DNA of 63,220 nt from Ciceribacter ferrooxidans (GTDB taxonomy: Bacteria > Pseudomonadota > Alphaproteobacteria > Rhizobiales > Rhizobiaceae): NCBI RefSeq assembly GCF_004137355.1, contig NZ_SDVB01000050.1:1-63220 (forward strand), given 5' to 3'. The position numbers and the translations under genes are program-made. Below, piece after piece: positions 8,768-17,304 of the stretch. Each line of letters begins with the position of its first letter. Position 1 is the stretch's first letter. The notes below the pieces were generated by a model. That model was given only the letters and a program-made list of their open reading frames with translations, searched no databases and had not been told where the DNA came from.

Positions 8768-9365
8768 CGTCATCCCCGTCCTCGGGTTGAACCCGAGGAT
8801 GATCCGGGATCCGGTGCGATCAAGTCCTTGATCGCAAAAGAGTCTTTCACGGCGCGGACGCGCCGTGGCTGGATGCCGGGTCAGGCCCGGCATGACGGAG
8901 GCGATGGATGCGCTGCCCGGTCTCCCCCTTGTGGGGGAGATGTCGGCGGAGCCGACAGAGGGGGGCGGACCTCCGATCTTGGGACCTGCGGTGATACCCC
9001 CCCTCTGCCCTGCCGGGCATCTCCCCCACAAGGGGGGAGATCGAACCGCGGTACCGCGCTGGCGTAATGCGAGTGCGTTCAAGTCATTGATCGCAAAAGA
9101 GTTTTTCACGGTGCGGACGCGTCGTGGCTGGATGCCGGGTCAGGCCCGGCAAGACGGAGGCGATGGATGCGCTGCCCGGTCTCCCCCCTTGTGGGGGAGA
9201 TGTCGGCGGAGCCGACAGAGGGGGTGACCCCAATCTCGTCGCTCTCGGTGATACCCCCCTCTGCCCTGCCGGCGTTCGTCGCTGCAATCGATTCACTGGA
9301 TCGATTGCCCGGCTTCGCCGGCCGCTCCTCAACCCCCACAAGGGGGGAGATCGAACCGCGGTACC
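8768..9365. repeat. Composite repeat block (families A and B), imperfectly duplicated
   Basis: The block starts with a family-A element at 8768-8897 having a 'CCTCGGGTTGAACCCGAGG' inner palindrome. Family-B units follow ('CTTGTGGGGGAGATGTCGGC' and the inverted 'TGCCGGGCATCTCCCCCACA'). From about 9081 the unit 'TTGATCGCAAAAGAG...' restarts and repeats with differences up to 9365. Both units end with 'GATCGAACCGCGGTACCG' (9039-9056 and 9348-9365). No gene is supported between 8605 and 9453. Confidence 0.75.
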
Positions 9366-9388
9366 GCCAGGCACTGTCAATCATTCGA

Positions 9389-9415
9389 GGCTCGGGGTTC
9401 CCCCGGGCCTTTTTT
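9389..9415 (+). terminator. Intrinsic terminator-like hairpin just before the GTA cluster
   Basis: Left arm GGCTCGGGG (9389-9397), loop TTC, right arm CCCCGGGCC (9401-9409), then six T (9410-9415). The arms pair over 9 positions with one G-U. In this direction it would stop rightward transcription 38 bp before the first GTA gene, so it either insulates the cluster from read-through or acts as an attenuator. Confidence 0.65.
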
Positions 9416-9453
9416 CGTCGGCGCGGGAGAGCGGCCGGCAGGGAGATCAGGCG

Positions 9454-10059
9454 ATGGACGATCCCGCCGAATTCGACATTTCGGTCTTCGGCCTCTGGCC
9501 GTCAGGAGAGGCGGGCGCGGAGCCTGTGGCGGAGGTCGCGGGCCGGGAGGCACCGCCGCGGGTGCGCCGGGCGATCGGCCGGCTGTTCCTGGAATTGAAG
9601 TCGGCCGAGCGGCCGTCGCCGGTCGACGAATTCCAGATGCTCCTCAATGACCTGACGGCGGAGATGCGCGACCAGTTCGAGCTTTTCCGAAGGCTGCGGG
9701 CCTCGGCCGAGGCGTTGATCGCCGGCGAGGACGAGGCGGCGGCGAAGGCCGCGCGGGCCGATGCGAAGGCGGCGACCGATGCCATGGCGCTGCTCGTCCG
9801 GACGCTCGAAAAGATCGACGGCCTGCAGCGGCAGATCGTCCGCGACCGCGAGGCGGCGGAACTCCTGGCCGAGGAAGAGGGTGGCGATGCGGCAATCCGG
9901 GCGGAACTTCGGGCGATTATCGACGCACAGGCCGATGCCCGCGCAAGACGGCTCCTTCAGAGCTGGACCGCAGCCCGCGACGGCGCTGCTGTTGCTGCCC
10001 GGGACAGTCCCGGCGATCCCGGTGAACCGGAAAGCCCGCCGGGCGCAGAAAGCGGATGA
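9454..10059 (+). CDS. GTA small terminase-like protein (g1 position)
   Basis: 201 residues from ATG 9454, chosen because the residues after it ('MDDPAEFDISVFGLWPSG') begin a compact protein while the upstream frame runs through repeat DNA. It is mostly helical and charged, with a long Ala/Glu-rich stretch around residues 65-150 ('LNDLTAEMRDQFELFRRLRA', 'KIDGLQRQIVRDREAAELLA') suggesting a coiled coil. Position directly before the large terminase identifies it as the counterpart of Rhodobacter GTA g1, which helps DNA recognition in packaging. Sequence similarity alone would not be decisive, so the role rests on synteny. Confidence 0.7.
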   Translation: MDDPAEFDISVFGLWPSGEAGAEPVAEVAGREAPPRVRRAIGRLFLELKSAERPSPVDEFQMLLNDLTAEMRDQFELFRRLRASAEALIAGEDEAAAKAARADAKAATDAMALLVRTLEKIDGLQRQIVRDREAAELLAEEEGGDAAIRAELRAIIDAQADARARRLLQSWTAARDGAAVAARDSPGDPGEPESPPGAESG

Positions 10060-10069
10060 CAGGCGCGTG

Positions 10070-11524
10070 GTGAAGAAGGCTGGAAAAGGCCTGACGACGG
10101 CGCTTGACGAGAACTGCAAGGGGTTCGACGGCATAGAGGCCCTGAGGGCGCGAAGCGTCGCGTCGGTGGGGAGTCTCGCCGGCGCCATCGCAGCAAGTCT
10201 TCCGCTGCAGGCGCAGGAACCTCGGCCCGCGGAAGGCATCGTCGCCGATCCGGATGTCGGCGCCGTGCTCGCGCGGCTGGCGCTCTGCGATCCGGCGGTG
10301 CTGAGACGGATCGGACGGAGCTGGGAATTCACCGGCCGGCCGGAGCAAAAGCCGCCGGACGGCGACTGGCGCTCCTGGCTGGTGATCGGCGGACGCGGTT
10401 CGGGCAAGACCCGCACCGGCGCGGAATGGGTGCATGCGCTGGCGCTCAGCTCCGGCCCGCACAGCGATCTGCGCATCGCGCTCGTCGCCGAAACGCTCGG
10501 CGACGCCCGCGAAGTGATGGTCGACGGTGCCTCCGGCATCTGGCGGATCGCCCGGCGGATGCGGCCGGAGGTGGAAATCTCGCGCCGCCGGCTCCTCTGG
10601 CCGAACGGGGCGATTGCGCAATTCTTCTCCTCCGAGGACCCGGAGAGCCTGCGCGGGCCGCAGTTCCACTTCGCCTGGTGCGACGAGCTGGCGAAATGGA
10701 AATACCCCGACGAGACCTACGACATGCTGCAGTTTGCGCTGAGGCTCGGCGCCGCACCGCGGGAGCTGGTGACCACGACGCCGCGGCCGCTGCCGCTCCT
10801 GAAACGGCTAATCGCCGGCAAGGGGACGCGGGTGAGCCGGCTTTCGACGGCCGACAATGCGAAGAACCTCGCGCCCGGCTTCATCGCAGCGCTTCAGGAC
10901 CGCTACGGCGGCACGCGGCTCGGCCGGCAGGAACTCGACGGCGAGCTGATCGAGGACCGCGAGGACGCGCTGTGGAAACGCGAGCGGATCGAGGCGCTGA
11001 CGGTGAAGCTGACGGGGCCGCTGCGGCGCATCGTCGTGGCGGTCGATCCGCCGTCGGGCACCGGGCGCGAAAGCTGCTGCGGCATCGTGGTGGCCGGGCT
11101 CGAGGAGAACGGCCGCGCCGCGGTGCTCGCCGATTGTTCGGTGGAGGCGGCAAGCCCGGCGCAATGGGCGCAGGCGGTGGTGCGCGCCTACCGGCGCTTC
11201 GAGGCGGACCGGGTGGTGGCGGAGGCGAACCAGGGCGGCGAGATGGTGGCGGCGGTGCTGCGCAGCATCGATGCCGGCCTGCCGCTGACGCTGGTGCGCG
11301 CGACGCGCGGGAAATATCTGAGGGCCGAGCCGGTGGCGGCCCTCTACGAGCAGGGCCGGGTGGTGCATGCCGGCCGCTTTGCCGCGCTCGAAGACCAGAT
11401 GTGCGATTTCGGCCCCGACGGGCTTTCCTCAGGCCGCTCGCCCGACCGGCTGGACGCGCTGGTCTGGGCGCTGACGGCGCTGATGCTGGAGCGCGCGGGC
11501 GAGCCGCGCGTCAGGGGCATCTAG
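10070..11524 (+). CDS. GTA large terminase (TerL)
   Basis: About 484 residues. This is the ATPase and nuclease that drives DNA into the GTA capsid. Walker A is 'GGRGSGKT' (residues 107-114), and Walker B is 'FHFAWCDEL' with the motif 'VTTTPRPLPLLKRLI' downstream. The RNase H-like nuclease begins at 'IVVAVDPPSGTG' and contains 'VVAEANQGGEMV' and the final 'SPDRLDALVWALTALM'. The start is uncertain: no ATG is available, the GTGs at 10067 and 10070 lie just after the g1 stop, and GTG 10022 would overlap g1. The frame is open back to 9761. Confidence 0.92.
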   Translation: MKKAGKGLTTALDENCKGFDGIEALRARSVASVGSLAGAIAASLPLQAQEPRPAEGIVADPDVGAVLARLALCDPAVLRRIGRSWEFTGRPEQKPPDGDWRSWLVIGGRGSGKTRTGAEWVHALALSSGPHSDLRIALVAETLGDAREVMVDGASGIWRIARRMRPEVEISRRRLLWPNGAIAQFFSSEDPESLRGPQFHFAWCDELAKWKYPDETYDMLQFALRLGAAPRELVTTTPRPLPLLKRLIAGKGTRVSRLSTADNAKNLAPGFIAALQDRYGGTRLGRQELDGELIEDREDALWKRERIEALTVKLTGPLRRIVVAVDPPSGTGRESCCGIVVAGLEENGRAAVLADCSVEAASPAQWAQAVVRAYRRFEADRVVAEANQGGEMVAAVLRSIDAGLPLTLVRATRGKYLRAEPVAALYEQGRVVHAGRFAALEDQMCDFGPDGLSSGRSPDRLDALVWALTALMLERAGEPRVRGI

Positions 11525-11525
11525 A

Positions 11526-11660
11526 TTATTTGGAGGACGGCTGGCCGGCGCCCTGGCGCATCTGGCGCCATTCGTTTTCCATGCGTTCGAGAACATGGGC
11601 CGGGATCGACTGGGCCTGGATCTGGGCAGGGGTCTGGGGCTGAGTGGGCTTCACTTGCAT
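11526..11660 (-). CDS. Small 44-residue protein, reverse strand, inside the GTA cluster
   Basis: A short ORF (ATG at 11660, TAA at 11526-11528) begins 'MQVKPTQPQTPAQIQAQS', continues 'ERMENEWRQMRQ' and ends 'GAGQPSSK'. It has a good ribosome site, 'GAGGAGAG', 6 bp before the ATG. The Gln/Pro-rich N-terminus followed by an amphipathic helix looks like a protein rather than chance translation. It ends two bases from the terL stop and runs opposite to every GTA gene. No family was recognised; an effect on GTA expression or packaging is speculation. Confidence 0.5.
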   Translation of the reverse strand: MQVKPTQPQTPAQIQAQSIPAHVLERMENEWRQMRQGAGQPSSK

Positions 11661-11893
11661 CCGGATCTCTCCTCAATGAACGGGTGCGTCCGACAGGGAC
11701 GGGTCCAATTTTCACAGTGTTAAACCTTTGTAAATACTCCCTTCGGGCGCTCTAAACGATTGAATTTCTTTAAAACGATTAGAGTTTCGCGGTTTTTCAC
11801 GGCTCCGTTGTCGCAGGACCTGTCGCACCCCTGGAAAGGGGTGGGTCGGCGGCGCCGTGCGCGGGAGCGGGGCAAGGCAGGGAGAGCGAATCG

Positions 11894-12502
11894 ATGGCGG
11901 CCGACGAGCGTGACTTCTACCGGGCGATCCGGGCCGATCCCTTCGGCGGGCGCCTGACCGACGGGCAGGTGCGGGGGATTGCGGCGATCCGCGGCGCATG
12001 GATGAAGACGGCGCCGCAGGGCGATCCGCGCCATCTCGCCTACATGCTGGCGACCGCCTTCCACGAGACGGCGCGGACCATGCGGCCGGTGCGCGAGACG
12101 CTCGCCTCGACCGACGACAGGGCGATCGCGATCCTCGACCGCGCCTATGCCGCAGGCCGGCTGCCGCAGGTCGCCCGACCGTACTGGCGCCGCGACGGGA
12201 AGGGGCGGAGCTTCCTCGGCCGCGGCTTCGTGCAGATCACCCATAGGAAGAACTACCGGCGGCTCTCCGAGGCGCTCGGCATCGACCTCGTGAGCGACCC
12301 GGCCCGGGCGATGGAGATGGAGGTCGCGGCGACCGTGCTGGTGACCGGCATGGTGCGCGGGCTCTTCACCGGCGTGTCGCTCGCCGACGTCTTTTCGGCG
12401 ACCAGAGAGGACTGGACCGGCGCCCGGCGCATCGTCAACGGCCTCGACCGGGCGGCGCTCGTCGCCGGCTACGGCCGCGCCTTTAGGAAGGCGCTCGGGT
12501 GA
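11894..12502 (+). CDS. Glycoside hydrolase family 19-like lysin
   Basis: 202 residues starting 'MAADERDFYRAIR'. The chitinase-19/lysozyme-like core is visible: 'YMLATAFHETARTMRPVRE' with the likely catalytic Glu58, then 'RSFLGRGFVQITHRKNYRRL' and 'WTGARRIVNGLD'. Such enzymes cut peptidoglycan and serve as phage or GTA endolysins or as tail lysins. No signal peptide is seen, so release would need a holin or similar. It sits between terminase and portal, a place where the Rhodobacter cluster has no lysin, so it is an addition in this lineage. The 233 bp before it (11661-11893) hold the promoter side of the small reverse ORF and nothing else recognised. Confidence 0.82.
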   Translation: MAADERDFYRAIRADPFGGRLTDGQVRGIAAIRGAWMKTAPQGDPRHLAYMLATAFHETARTMRPVRETLASTDDRAIAILDRAYAAGRLPQVARPYWRRDGKGRSFLGRGFVQITHRKNYRRLSEALGIDLVSDPARAMEMEVAATVLVTGMVRGLFTGVSLADVFSATREDWTGARRIVNGLDRAALVAGYGRAFRKALG

Positions 12503-12616
12503 CGCCCCGATCGAGAACGTCGATGGAAGGCGATTGAGCGGGGCGGGCGGCCATGCTATCCGGCGGCTGCCCGAATAGAGAGGCGCCCGCCGTCAACCAA
12601 GCCGGAGCGAAGGCCC

Positions 12617-12928
12617 GTGATCCGCCATATCGTCCTCTTCACCGTGCCGAAGCACGAAGACCTCGACGCCGTGCTCGACGGCCTGTCGATCCTGACCGGC
12701 ATTCCCGCGGCGAAGCGTCTGGAGATCGCGACCAACATGAAGGCCGACCGCTTCGACGACGGCATCGACGTCGTGGTCTACGGCGAGTTCGAGGACGAGG
12801 CCGCACTCGCCGCCTATCACGCGCATCCGCTCTACCAGACCTCGATCGAGAGGGTGCGGCCGCTGCGCGGCCGGCGCTTTGCCGCGGATTACGATACGGC
12901 GGCAGCGATCACCGCGCCGCGGGGGTAG
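12617..12928 (+). CDS. Dabb family (stress-responsive alpha-beta barrel) protein
   Basis: 103 residues from a GTG at 12617 ('MIRHIVLFTVPKHEDLDAVL'). The Dabb ferredoxin-like pattern is clear: start 'IRHIVLF', the central 'DVVVYGEFEDEAALAAYHAH', and 'HPLYQTSIERVRPL'. Members form dimeric barrels; some act in polyketide or aromatic metabolism, many are unassigned. It has no evident link to GTA function and appears to be a cargo gene within the cluster. A repeat block follows it. Confidence 0.85.
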   Translation: MIRHIVLFTVPKHEDLDAVLDGLSILTGIPAAKRLEIATNMKADRFDDGIDVVVYGEFEDEAALAAYHAHPLYQTSIERVRPLRGRRFAADYDTAAAITAPRG

Positions 12929-12954
12929 GGGGGCGCCACGCCTCCCTTACGATT

Positions 12955-13480
12955 GCCCCTCACCCTGACCTGCCGGGGCAGAGCCGCGTGTCTCTGCCCG
13001 TCCTTCGGACCCCCGTAAAGACGGGGAGAGGGAACGGCCGATGCGGTGCCGCTTGTCCCTTCTCCCCGCACGCGGGGAGAAGGTGCCGGCAGGCGGATGA
13101 GGGGCCAAAGTCGAGCGATGCGGCGAGGCCCGTGGATCCTCGGGTCAAGCCCGAGGATGACGACCTTCATATGTCGCAAGGGGGGTCTCGTTGATACGCC
13201 TCCACGAATTCCGACGCCGGCCATGTGTGCCGCACCGGTCTCCTCGACCGCTTCGCCATGTCGCAATCTCTCTTTGGGCACGGGTCCTCCACACACTCCG
13301 TCATCCTCGGGCTTGACCCGAGGATCCACGCACCAGGGTCGGTCGCGCGGGACATCGCGTCCGCCCGATCTCCCCACTTGTGGGGGAGATGTCACGAAGT
13401 GAAAAGGGGGGAACTCCAGTCTCTGTTTCCGCAGTGATACCCCCCTCTGCCCTGCCGGCGTTCTTCTGCTTACAAGGGGG
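12955..13480. repeat. Repeat block between Dabb and portal genes
   Basis: It contains family-D units ('TTCTCCCCGCACGCGGGGAGAA' at about 13060-13081), a 29-bp inverted pair of 'GGATCCTCGGGTCAAGCCCG...' type at about 13133-13161 and 13301-13329, and family-B pieces ('CCACTTGTGGGGGAGATGTC' and 'CCCCTCTGCCCTGCCGGCG'). No gene is supported in 12929-13618. Confidence 0.7.
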
Positions 13481-13509
13481 GACATGCGGCGGCTCGACAC
13501 CGACCCCCT

Positions 13510-13568
13510 CACTTGGAATTTCTAACACTTAGCTTTCAGCTAAGGTGTTGAAATTCCATTCTCCCCCA
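13510..13568. repeat. Hairpin repeat (family C), copy 1
   Basis: A 59-bp element with nested palindromes: outer arms GGAATTTC/GAAATTCC and inner 'CTTAGCTTTCAGCTAAG'. It is the inverted copy of 20989-21047 with two mismatches. It lies 50 bp before the portal gene. Confidence 0.75.
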
Positions 13569-13618
13569 CCGAGGGGGAGAAACGCCCATCGTCCGCACCA
13601 AACAACAGGAAAAATCCG

Positions 13619-14788
13619 ATGAGATTGCCGTTTCGACTGCCGTGGGGAGCCGCGGCGGGTGAGGGAGCCGTGGCCGAACGGAAGGCTGTCGGCGGGCTGG
13701 CGCTGGTCGCCGGCGAGGGGCGGGCGCAGTGGAGCGGGCGCTCCTACGGCACGCTCGCCCGCGAGGGCTTCATGAGGAACCCGGTTGCCCACCGCACGGT
13801 GCGGCTGATTTCGGAAGCCGCCGCCGCCGTGCCGTGGCTGCTCTATGATGGCGAGAGCGAGGTCGGCGAGCATCCGGCGCTGACGCTGATGGCGCGGCCG
13901 AACGGGCGCACCGGCGGGGCGGATTTTCTGGAGGCGCTCTACGGCCACCTCCTGCTTTCCGGCAATGCCTTCGTCGAGCCGCTGGTCATTGGCGGGCGGG
14001 CGGCGGAACTGCACCTGCTCCGGCCTGACAGGGTGAGCGTGGTGGCGGGCCGCGACGGCTGGCCGGAGGCCTATGAATACCGCGCCGGTGCCCAGGTGCG
14101 GCGGATCGCGGCGGAAGGCGAGGGCGCGCTTCTGCACCTCAAACTCTTCCATCCGCTCGATGATCATCTCGGCTTTCCGCCGCTTGCCGCAGCGCAGGTG
14201 GCGCTCGATCTGCACAATGCCGCGGCGCGCTGGAACAAGGCGCTGCTCGACAATTCCGCCCGGCCCTCCGGCGCGCTCGTCTACCAGCCGAAGGAGGGCG
14301 GCAATCTCGCGCCGGACCAGTACGAGCGGCTGAAGCGGGAGCTGGACGAGGGCTATTCCGGGCCGATGCGGGCGGGGCGGCCGCTGCTGCTCGAAGGCGG
14401 GCTCGACTGGAAATCGATGGGGCTCTCGCCCCGTGACATGGATTTCGTCGAGGCGCGGAACGGCGCGGCGCGCGACGTGGCGCTCGCCTTCGGCGTGCCG
14501 CCGATGCTGCTCGGCATTCCCGGCGACAATACCTATGCCAACTACCAGGAGGCGAACCGCGCCTTCTTCCGGCTGACCGTGCTGCCGCTCGTCAACCGCA
14601 CGGCGAAGAGCTTTTCCGGCTTCCTCTCCGGCCTCTTCGGCGAGGCGCTGACGCTTGCCCCCGACCTCGACCAGGTGGCCGGCCTCGCCGCCGAACGGGA
14701 CGCGCTCTGGGCGCGGCTCGGCGGTGCGGACTTCCTCTCCGACGCGGAGAAGCGGGCGGCTGTCGGCTACGGACCGGGGACGGACTGA
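13619..14788 (+). CDS. GTA portal protein (HK97 family, g3)
   Basis: 389 residues. Portal dodecamers sit at the capsid vertex through which DNA enters. Typical HK97 portal segments are present: 'NPVAHRTVRLISEAAAAVPW', 'HPALTLMARPNGRTGG', 'LLLSGNAFVEPL', 'LHLLRPDRVSVVAG', 'DFVEARNGAARDVALAFGVP' and 'NTYANYQEANRAFFRLTVLP'. The ATG at 13619 follows 'CAGGAAAAATCCG'. Length is normal for GTA portals. It is the first gene of the distal cluster after the lysin/Dabb interruption, so it may need its own promoter. Confidence 0.93.
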   Translation: MRLPFRLPWGAAAGEGAVAERKAVGGLALVAGEGRAQWSGRSYGTLAREGFMRNPVAHRTVRLISEAAAAVPWLLYDGESEVGEHPALTLMARPNGRTGGADFLEALYGHLLLSGNAFVEPLVIGGRAAELHLLRPDRVSVVAGRDGWPEAYEYRAGAQVRRIAAEGEGALLHLKLFHPLDDHLGFPPLAAAQVALDLHNAAARWNKALLDNSARPSGALVYQPKEGGNLAPDQYERLKRELDEGYSGPMRAGRPLLLEGGLDWKSMGLSPRDMDFVEARNGAARDVALAFGVPPMLLGIPGDNTYANYQEANRAFFRLTVLPLVNRTAKSFSGFLSGLFGEALTLAPDLDQVAGLAAERDALWARLGGADFLSDAEKRAAVGYGPGTD

Positions 14789-14994
14789 GGCGGTCCGGGA
14801 GCGTCCTCAAGCGATCCGCGAAGAGCTTGAATCGGTCTCTGAAGAAGCGGAATCGAAATCGCAGGAACGCCCGCCAAGGGATTCATCCGGTTCGGCAATT
14901 CGCGCGCTCTTCATGCGGCGCACGAGGAGCGCTTTCGCGCCTGCAGGGGACCGAGGCGACGCAGATCCCAGTTTAATTAGAAGAGGTTAATAAA

Positions 14995-15312
14995 ATGACC
15001 GACTGGAGCCAGGACGGCGCGCAGTTCACCGCGAAGGTGCTCGGCGCCCTCGCCGGGTCGGCGATCTCGCTCGTCTACATGCTGCCGAAGGGCAGGCAGG
15101 AAGCGGCCGGACGTTTTCTCACCGGGCTCGCCTGCGGGCTGATCTTCGGCGATCCGGCGGGGCTCTGGCTCGCCCAGAAACTCGACCTGCTGGCGAGGCT
15201 TTCGCCGGAGGACATCGTGCTCGCCGGCGCAACCGCCGCGAGCCTTCTCGCGTGGTGGAGCCTCGGCCTGCTGGTCCGCTTCCTCGACCGCGGCGGCCGC
15301 CCGAGCGGGTAG
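14995..15312 (+). CDS. DUF6107 family small membrane protein in the GTA cluster
   Basis: 105 residues from ATG 14995 after a good ribosome site ('AGAAGAGGTTAATAAA'). Two hydrophobic segments ('VLGALAGSAISLVYML' and 'ILAGATAASLLAWWSLGLLV') flank a 'KGRQEAAGRFLTGLACGLIF' segment that may form a third. This corresponds to DUF6107, which accompanies rhizobial GTA portal genes. It occupies the position of the poorly conserved gene between g3 and g4. A holin or membrane-docking role is possible but unproven. The 206 bp before it hold no convincing gene. Confidence 0.75.
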   Translation: MTDWSQDGAQFTAKVLGALAGSAISLVYMLPKGRQEAAGRFLTGLACGLIFGDPAGLWLAQKLDLLARLSPEDIVLAGATAASLLAWWSLGLLVRFLDRGGRPSG

Positions 15313-15366
15313 CGCGGACGCCGGTCACGGTCGACCGTCCACACTCATTCCATCGATCGAAGGAGA

Positions 15367-15993
15367 ATGCCGATGCGTGCCTATCGCGGGCAGGCCAGTC
15401 GCGGCCCGGCCTATCGTGACCCGGTGTCGCTCACCCAGAAATTCGCGAGCCTGACGCTGGCCGGCGTGACCGGCGACGGCGTCTTTTCCGGCTATGCCAG
15501 CGTGTTCGGCGAGGTGGACCTCGGTCGCGACGTGGTGATGCCGGGCGCATTCGGCCATTCGCTGGCGGCGCGGGGACCGGGCGGCGTGCGGATGCTCTAC
15601 CAGCACGATCCGGCCGAGCCGATCGGCGCCTGGCGGGTGATCCGCGAGGACGGCCGCGGCCTCTATGTCGAGGGTGAGCTTGCCAAGGGCGTGGCGCGCG
15701 CCCGCGAGGTGCATGCGCTCTTGAAGAGCGGCGCGCTCGACGGGCTGTCGATCGGCTTTCGCACCGTGCGGGCGAAGAGCGACCGGGCAAGCGGTATTCG
15801 CCGCATCCTCGAGGCCGATCTCTGGGAAATCTCCGTCGTGACCTTTCCGATGCAGCCCTCGGCGCGGGTTTCGAACGTCAAGAATGCGCGGTTCTTCCGC
15901 GACCGGGAGACCGAACTCGTCCGCCTGATGCGGCGGGCGGCCCGGCGGATGGCGGCCGGCAATTTCAGATCCAGCAACGTCAACGAAGGATGA
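15367..15993 (+). CDS. GTA prohead protease (HK97 family, g4)
   Basis: 208 residues. The U35-type serine protease trims capsid subunits during head maturation. Visible motifs are 'GVFSGYASVFGEVDLGRDVV', 'PGAFGHSL', 'RMLYQHDPAEPIGAWRVIRE' with the catalytic His, and 'ALDGLSIGFRTV' with the catalytic Ser, followed by 'LWEISVVTFPMQPSARV'. An in-frame ATG at 15373 has better spacing from the 'AAGGAG' at 15360 and may be the real start. The stop is 6 bp from the capsid gene. Confidence 0.92.
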   Translation: MPMRAYRGQASRGPAYRDPVSLTQKFASLTLAGVTGDGVFSGYASVFGEVDLGRDVVMPGAFGHSLAARGPGGVRMLYQHDPAEPIGAWRVIREDGRGLYVEGELAKGVARAREVHALLKSGALDGLSIGFRTVRAKSDRASGIRRILEADLWEISVVTFPMQPSARVSNVKNARFFRDRETELVRLMRRAARRMAAGNFRSSNVNEG

Positions 15994-15999
15994 GAGGCG

Positions 16000-17304
16000 A
16001 TGAACGAGAACCAGGCGAACGGGACGGGTGCGGCGGAAAAGGGCGGCGTGCCGGGGCGTGCGGCCCCGGAGGTGAAGGCGGTGCCGGACACGGTCTCGGC
16101 GGCCTTCGAGGATTTCATGCAGGCCTTCGAGGCCTTCCGCGAGGCGAACGACCAGCGACTTTCGGAGGTCGAGCGCAAGCTCACCGCCGACACGGTCACC
16201 CGCGACAAGGTGGAGCGCATCAACCGGGCGATGGACGAGCAGGGGCGGCTTCTCGACCAGCTCATCATCAAGAAACTGCGCCCGCCGCTCGAACGGACGG
16301 GCGGCGGTGCGGCCGGCGGGATGGCCGGCGCGGAAGCGGCCGAGCTGAAGGCAGCCTTCGAGAGCTATATCCGCCGCGGCGACGAGACGGGGCTGCGCGA
16401 GCTGGGGGCCAAGGCGCTTTCGGCCGGCGTCCCCGGCGACGGCGGCTATCTGGTGCCGCCGGAAACCGATACCGAGATCGGCCGCCGGCTTGCCTCCGTC
16501 TCGCCGATCCGGGCGCTTGCGACCGTGCGGCAGGTCTCCGGCGCGGTGCTGAAGAAGCCGTTCGCGCCGGCGGGCATGGCCTCTGGCTGGGTGGCGGAGA
16601 CGGCAGTAAGGCCGCAGACGGCGACCCCGGAGCTTGCCGAGCTCACCTTCCCGACCATGGAGCTCTATGCCATGCCGGCGGCGACGCAAGCGCTGCTCGA
16701 CGACGCGGCGGTCGACATCGAGGCGTGGATCTCCGGCGAGGTGGACGTGGCCTTTGCCGAGCAGGAGGGCGCGGCCTTCGTTTCCGGCGACGGGGTGAAC
16801 CGGCCGAAGGGGTTCTTGAGCTACGGCACGGTCGCTGAGGCGAACTGGGCCTGGGGCAGCATCGGCCATGTCGGAACCGGGGTGGCGGGCGGCTTTGCCG
16901 CGAGCGGCGCCTCCGACGTGCTGATTTCGGCGATCTACGCGCTGAAGGCCGGCCACCGGCAGAACGCCCATTTCGTGATGAACCGCCGCACCCAGGGCGA
17001 GATCCGCAAGTTCAAGGACGCCGACGGCAACTATCTCTGGCAGCCGCCGGCGGCGGCCGGCCAGGCGGCGGCGCTGATGGGCTTTCCGGTAACGGAGGCC
17101 GAGGACATGCCGGATATCGCGGCGGACGCGCTGTCGATCGCCTTCGGTGACTTCCGCGCCGGCTATCTCGTCGTCGACCGCACCGGGGTGCGTATCCTGC
17201 GCGATCCCTATTCCGCCAAACCCTACGTGCTCTTCTACACCACCAAGCGCGTCGGCGGCGGGGTGCAGAATTTCGAGGCCATCAAGCTGGTGAAGTTCGG
17301 GTAG
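16000..17304 (+). CDS. GTA major capsid protein (HK97 fold, g5)
   Basis: 434 residues. The N-terminal 110 or so residues form a coiled-coil delta domain ('QRLSEVERKLTADTVTRDKV') that would be removed by the upstream protease. The mature HK97 fold begins near 'AGVPGDGGYLVPPETDTEIG' and continues with 'ELYAMPAATQALLDDAAVDI', 'EQEGAAFVSGDGVNRPKGFL', 'NAHFVMNRRTQGEIRKFKDA' and the ending 'VQNFEAIKLVKFG'. Size and motif order match GTA capsids. Repeat DNA follows it. Confidence 0.94.
   Translation: MNENQANGTGAAEKGGVPGRAAPEVKAVPDTVSAAFEDFMQAFEAFREANDQRLSEVERKLTADTVTRDKVERINRAMDEQGRLLDQLIIKKLRPPLERTGGGAAGGMAGAEAAELKAAFESYIRRGDETGLRELGAKALSAGVPGDGGYLVPPETDTEIGRRLASVSPIRALATVRQVSGAVLKKPFAPAGMASGWVAETAVRPQTATPELAELTFPTMELYAMPAATQALLDDAAVDIEAWISGEVDVAFAEQEGAAFVSGDGVNRPKGFLSYGTVAEANWAWGSIGHVGTGVAGGFAASGASDVLISAIYALKAGHRQNAHFVMNRRTQGEIRKFKDADGNYLWQPPAAAGQAAALMGFPVTEAEDMPDIAADALSIAFGDFRAGYLVVDRTGVRILRDPYSAKPYVLFYTTKRVGGGVQNFEAIKLVKFG

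Noticed and set aside
14789-14994. Short frames between portal and DUF6107 genes
   Set aside because: The frame reading 'ELESVSEEAESKSQERPP' has no start codon and no ribosome site; the other frame is Arg-rich chance translation.
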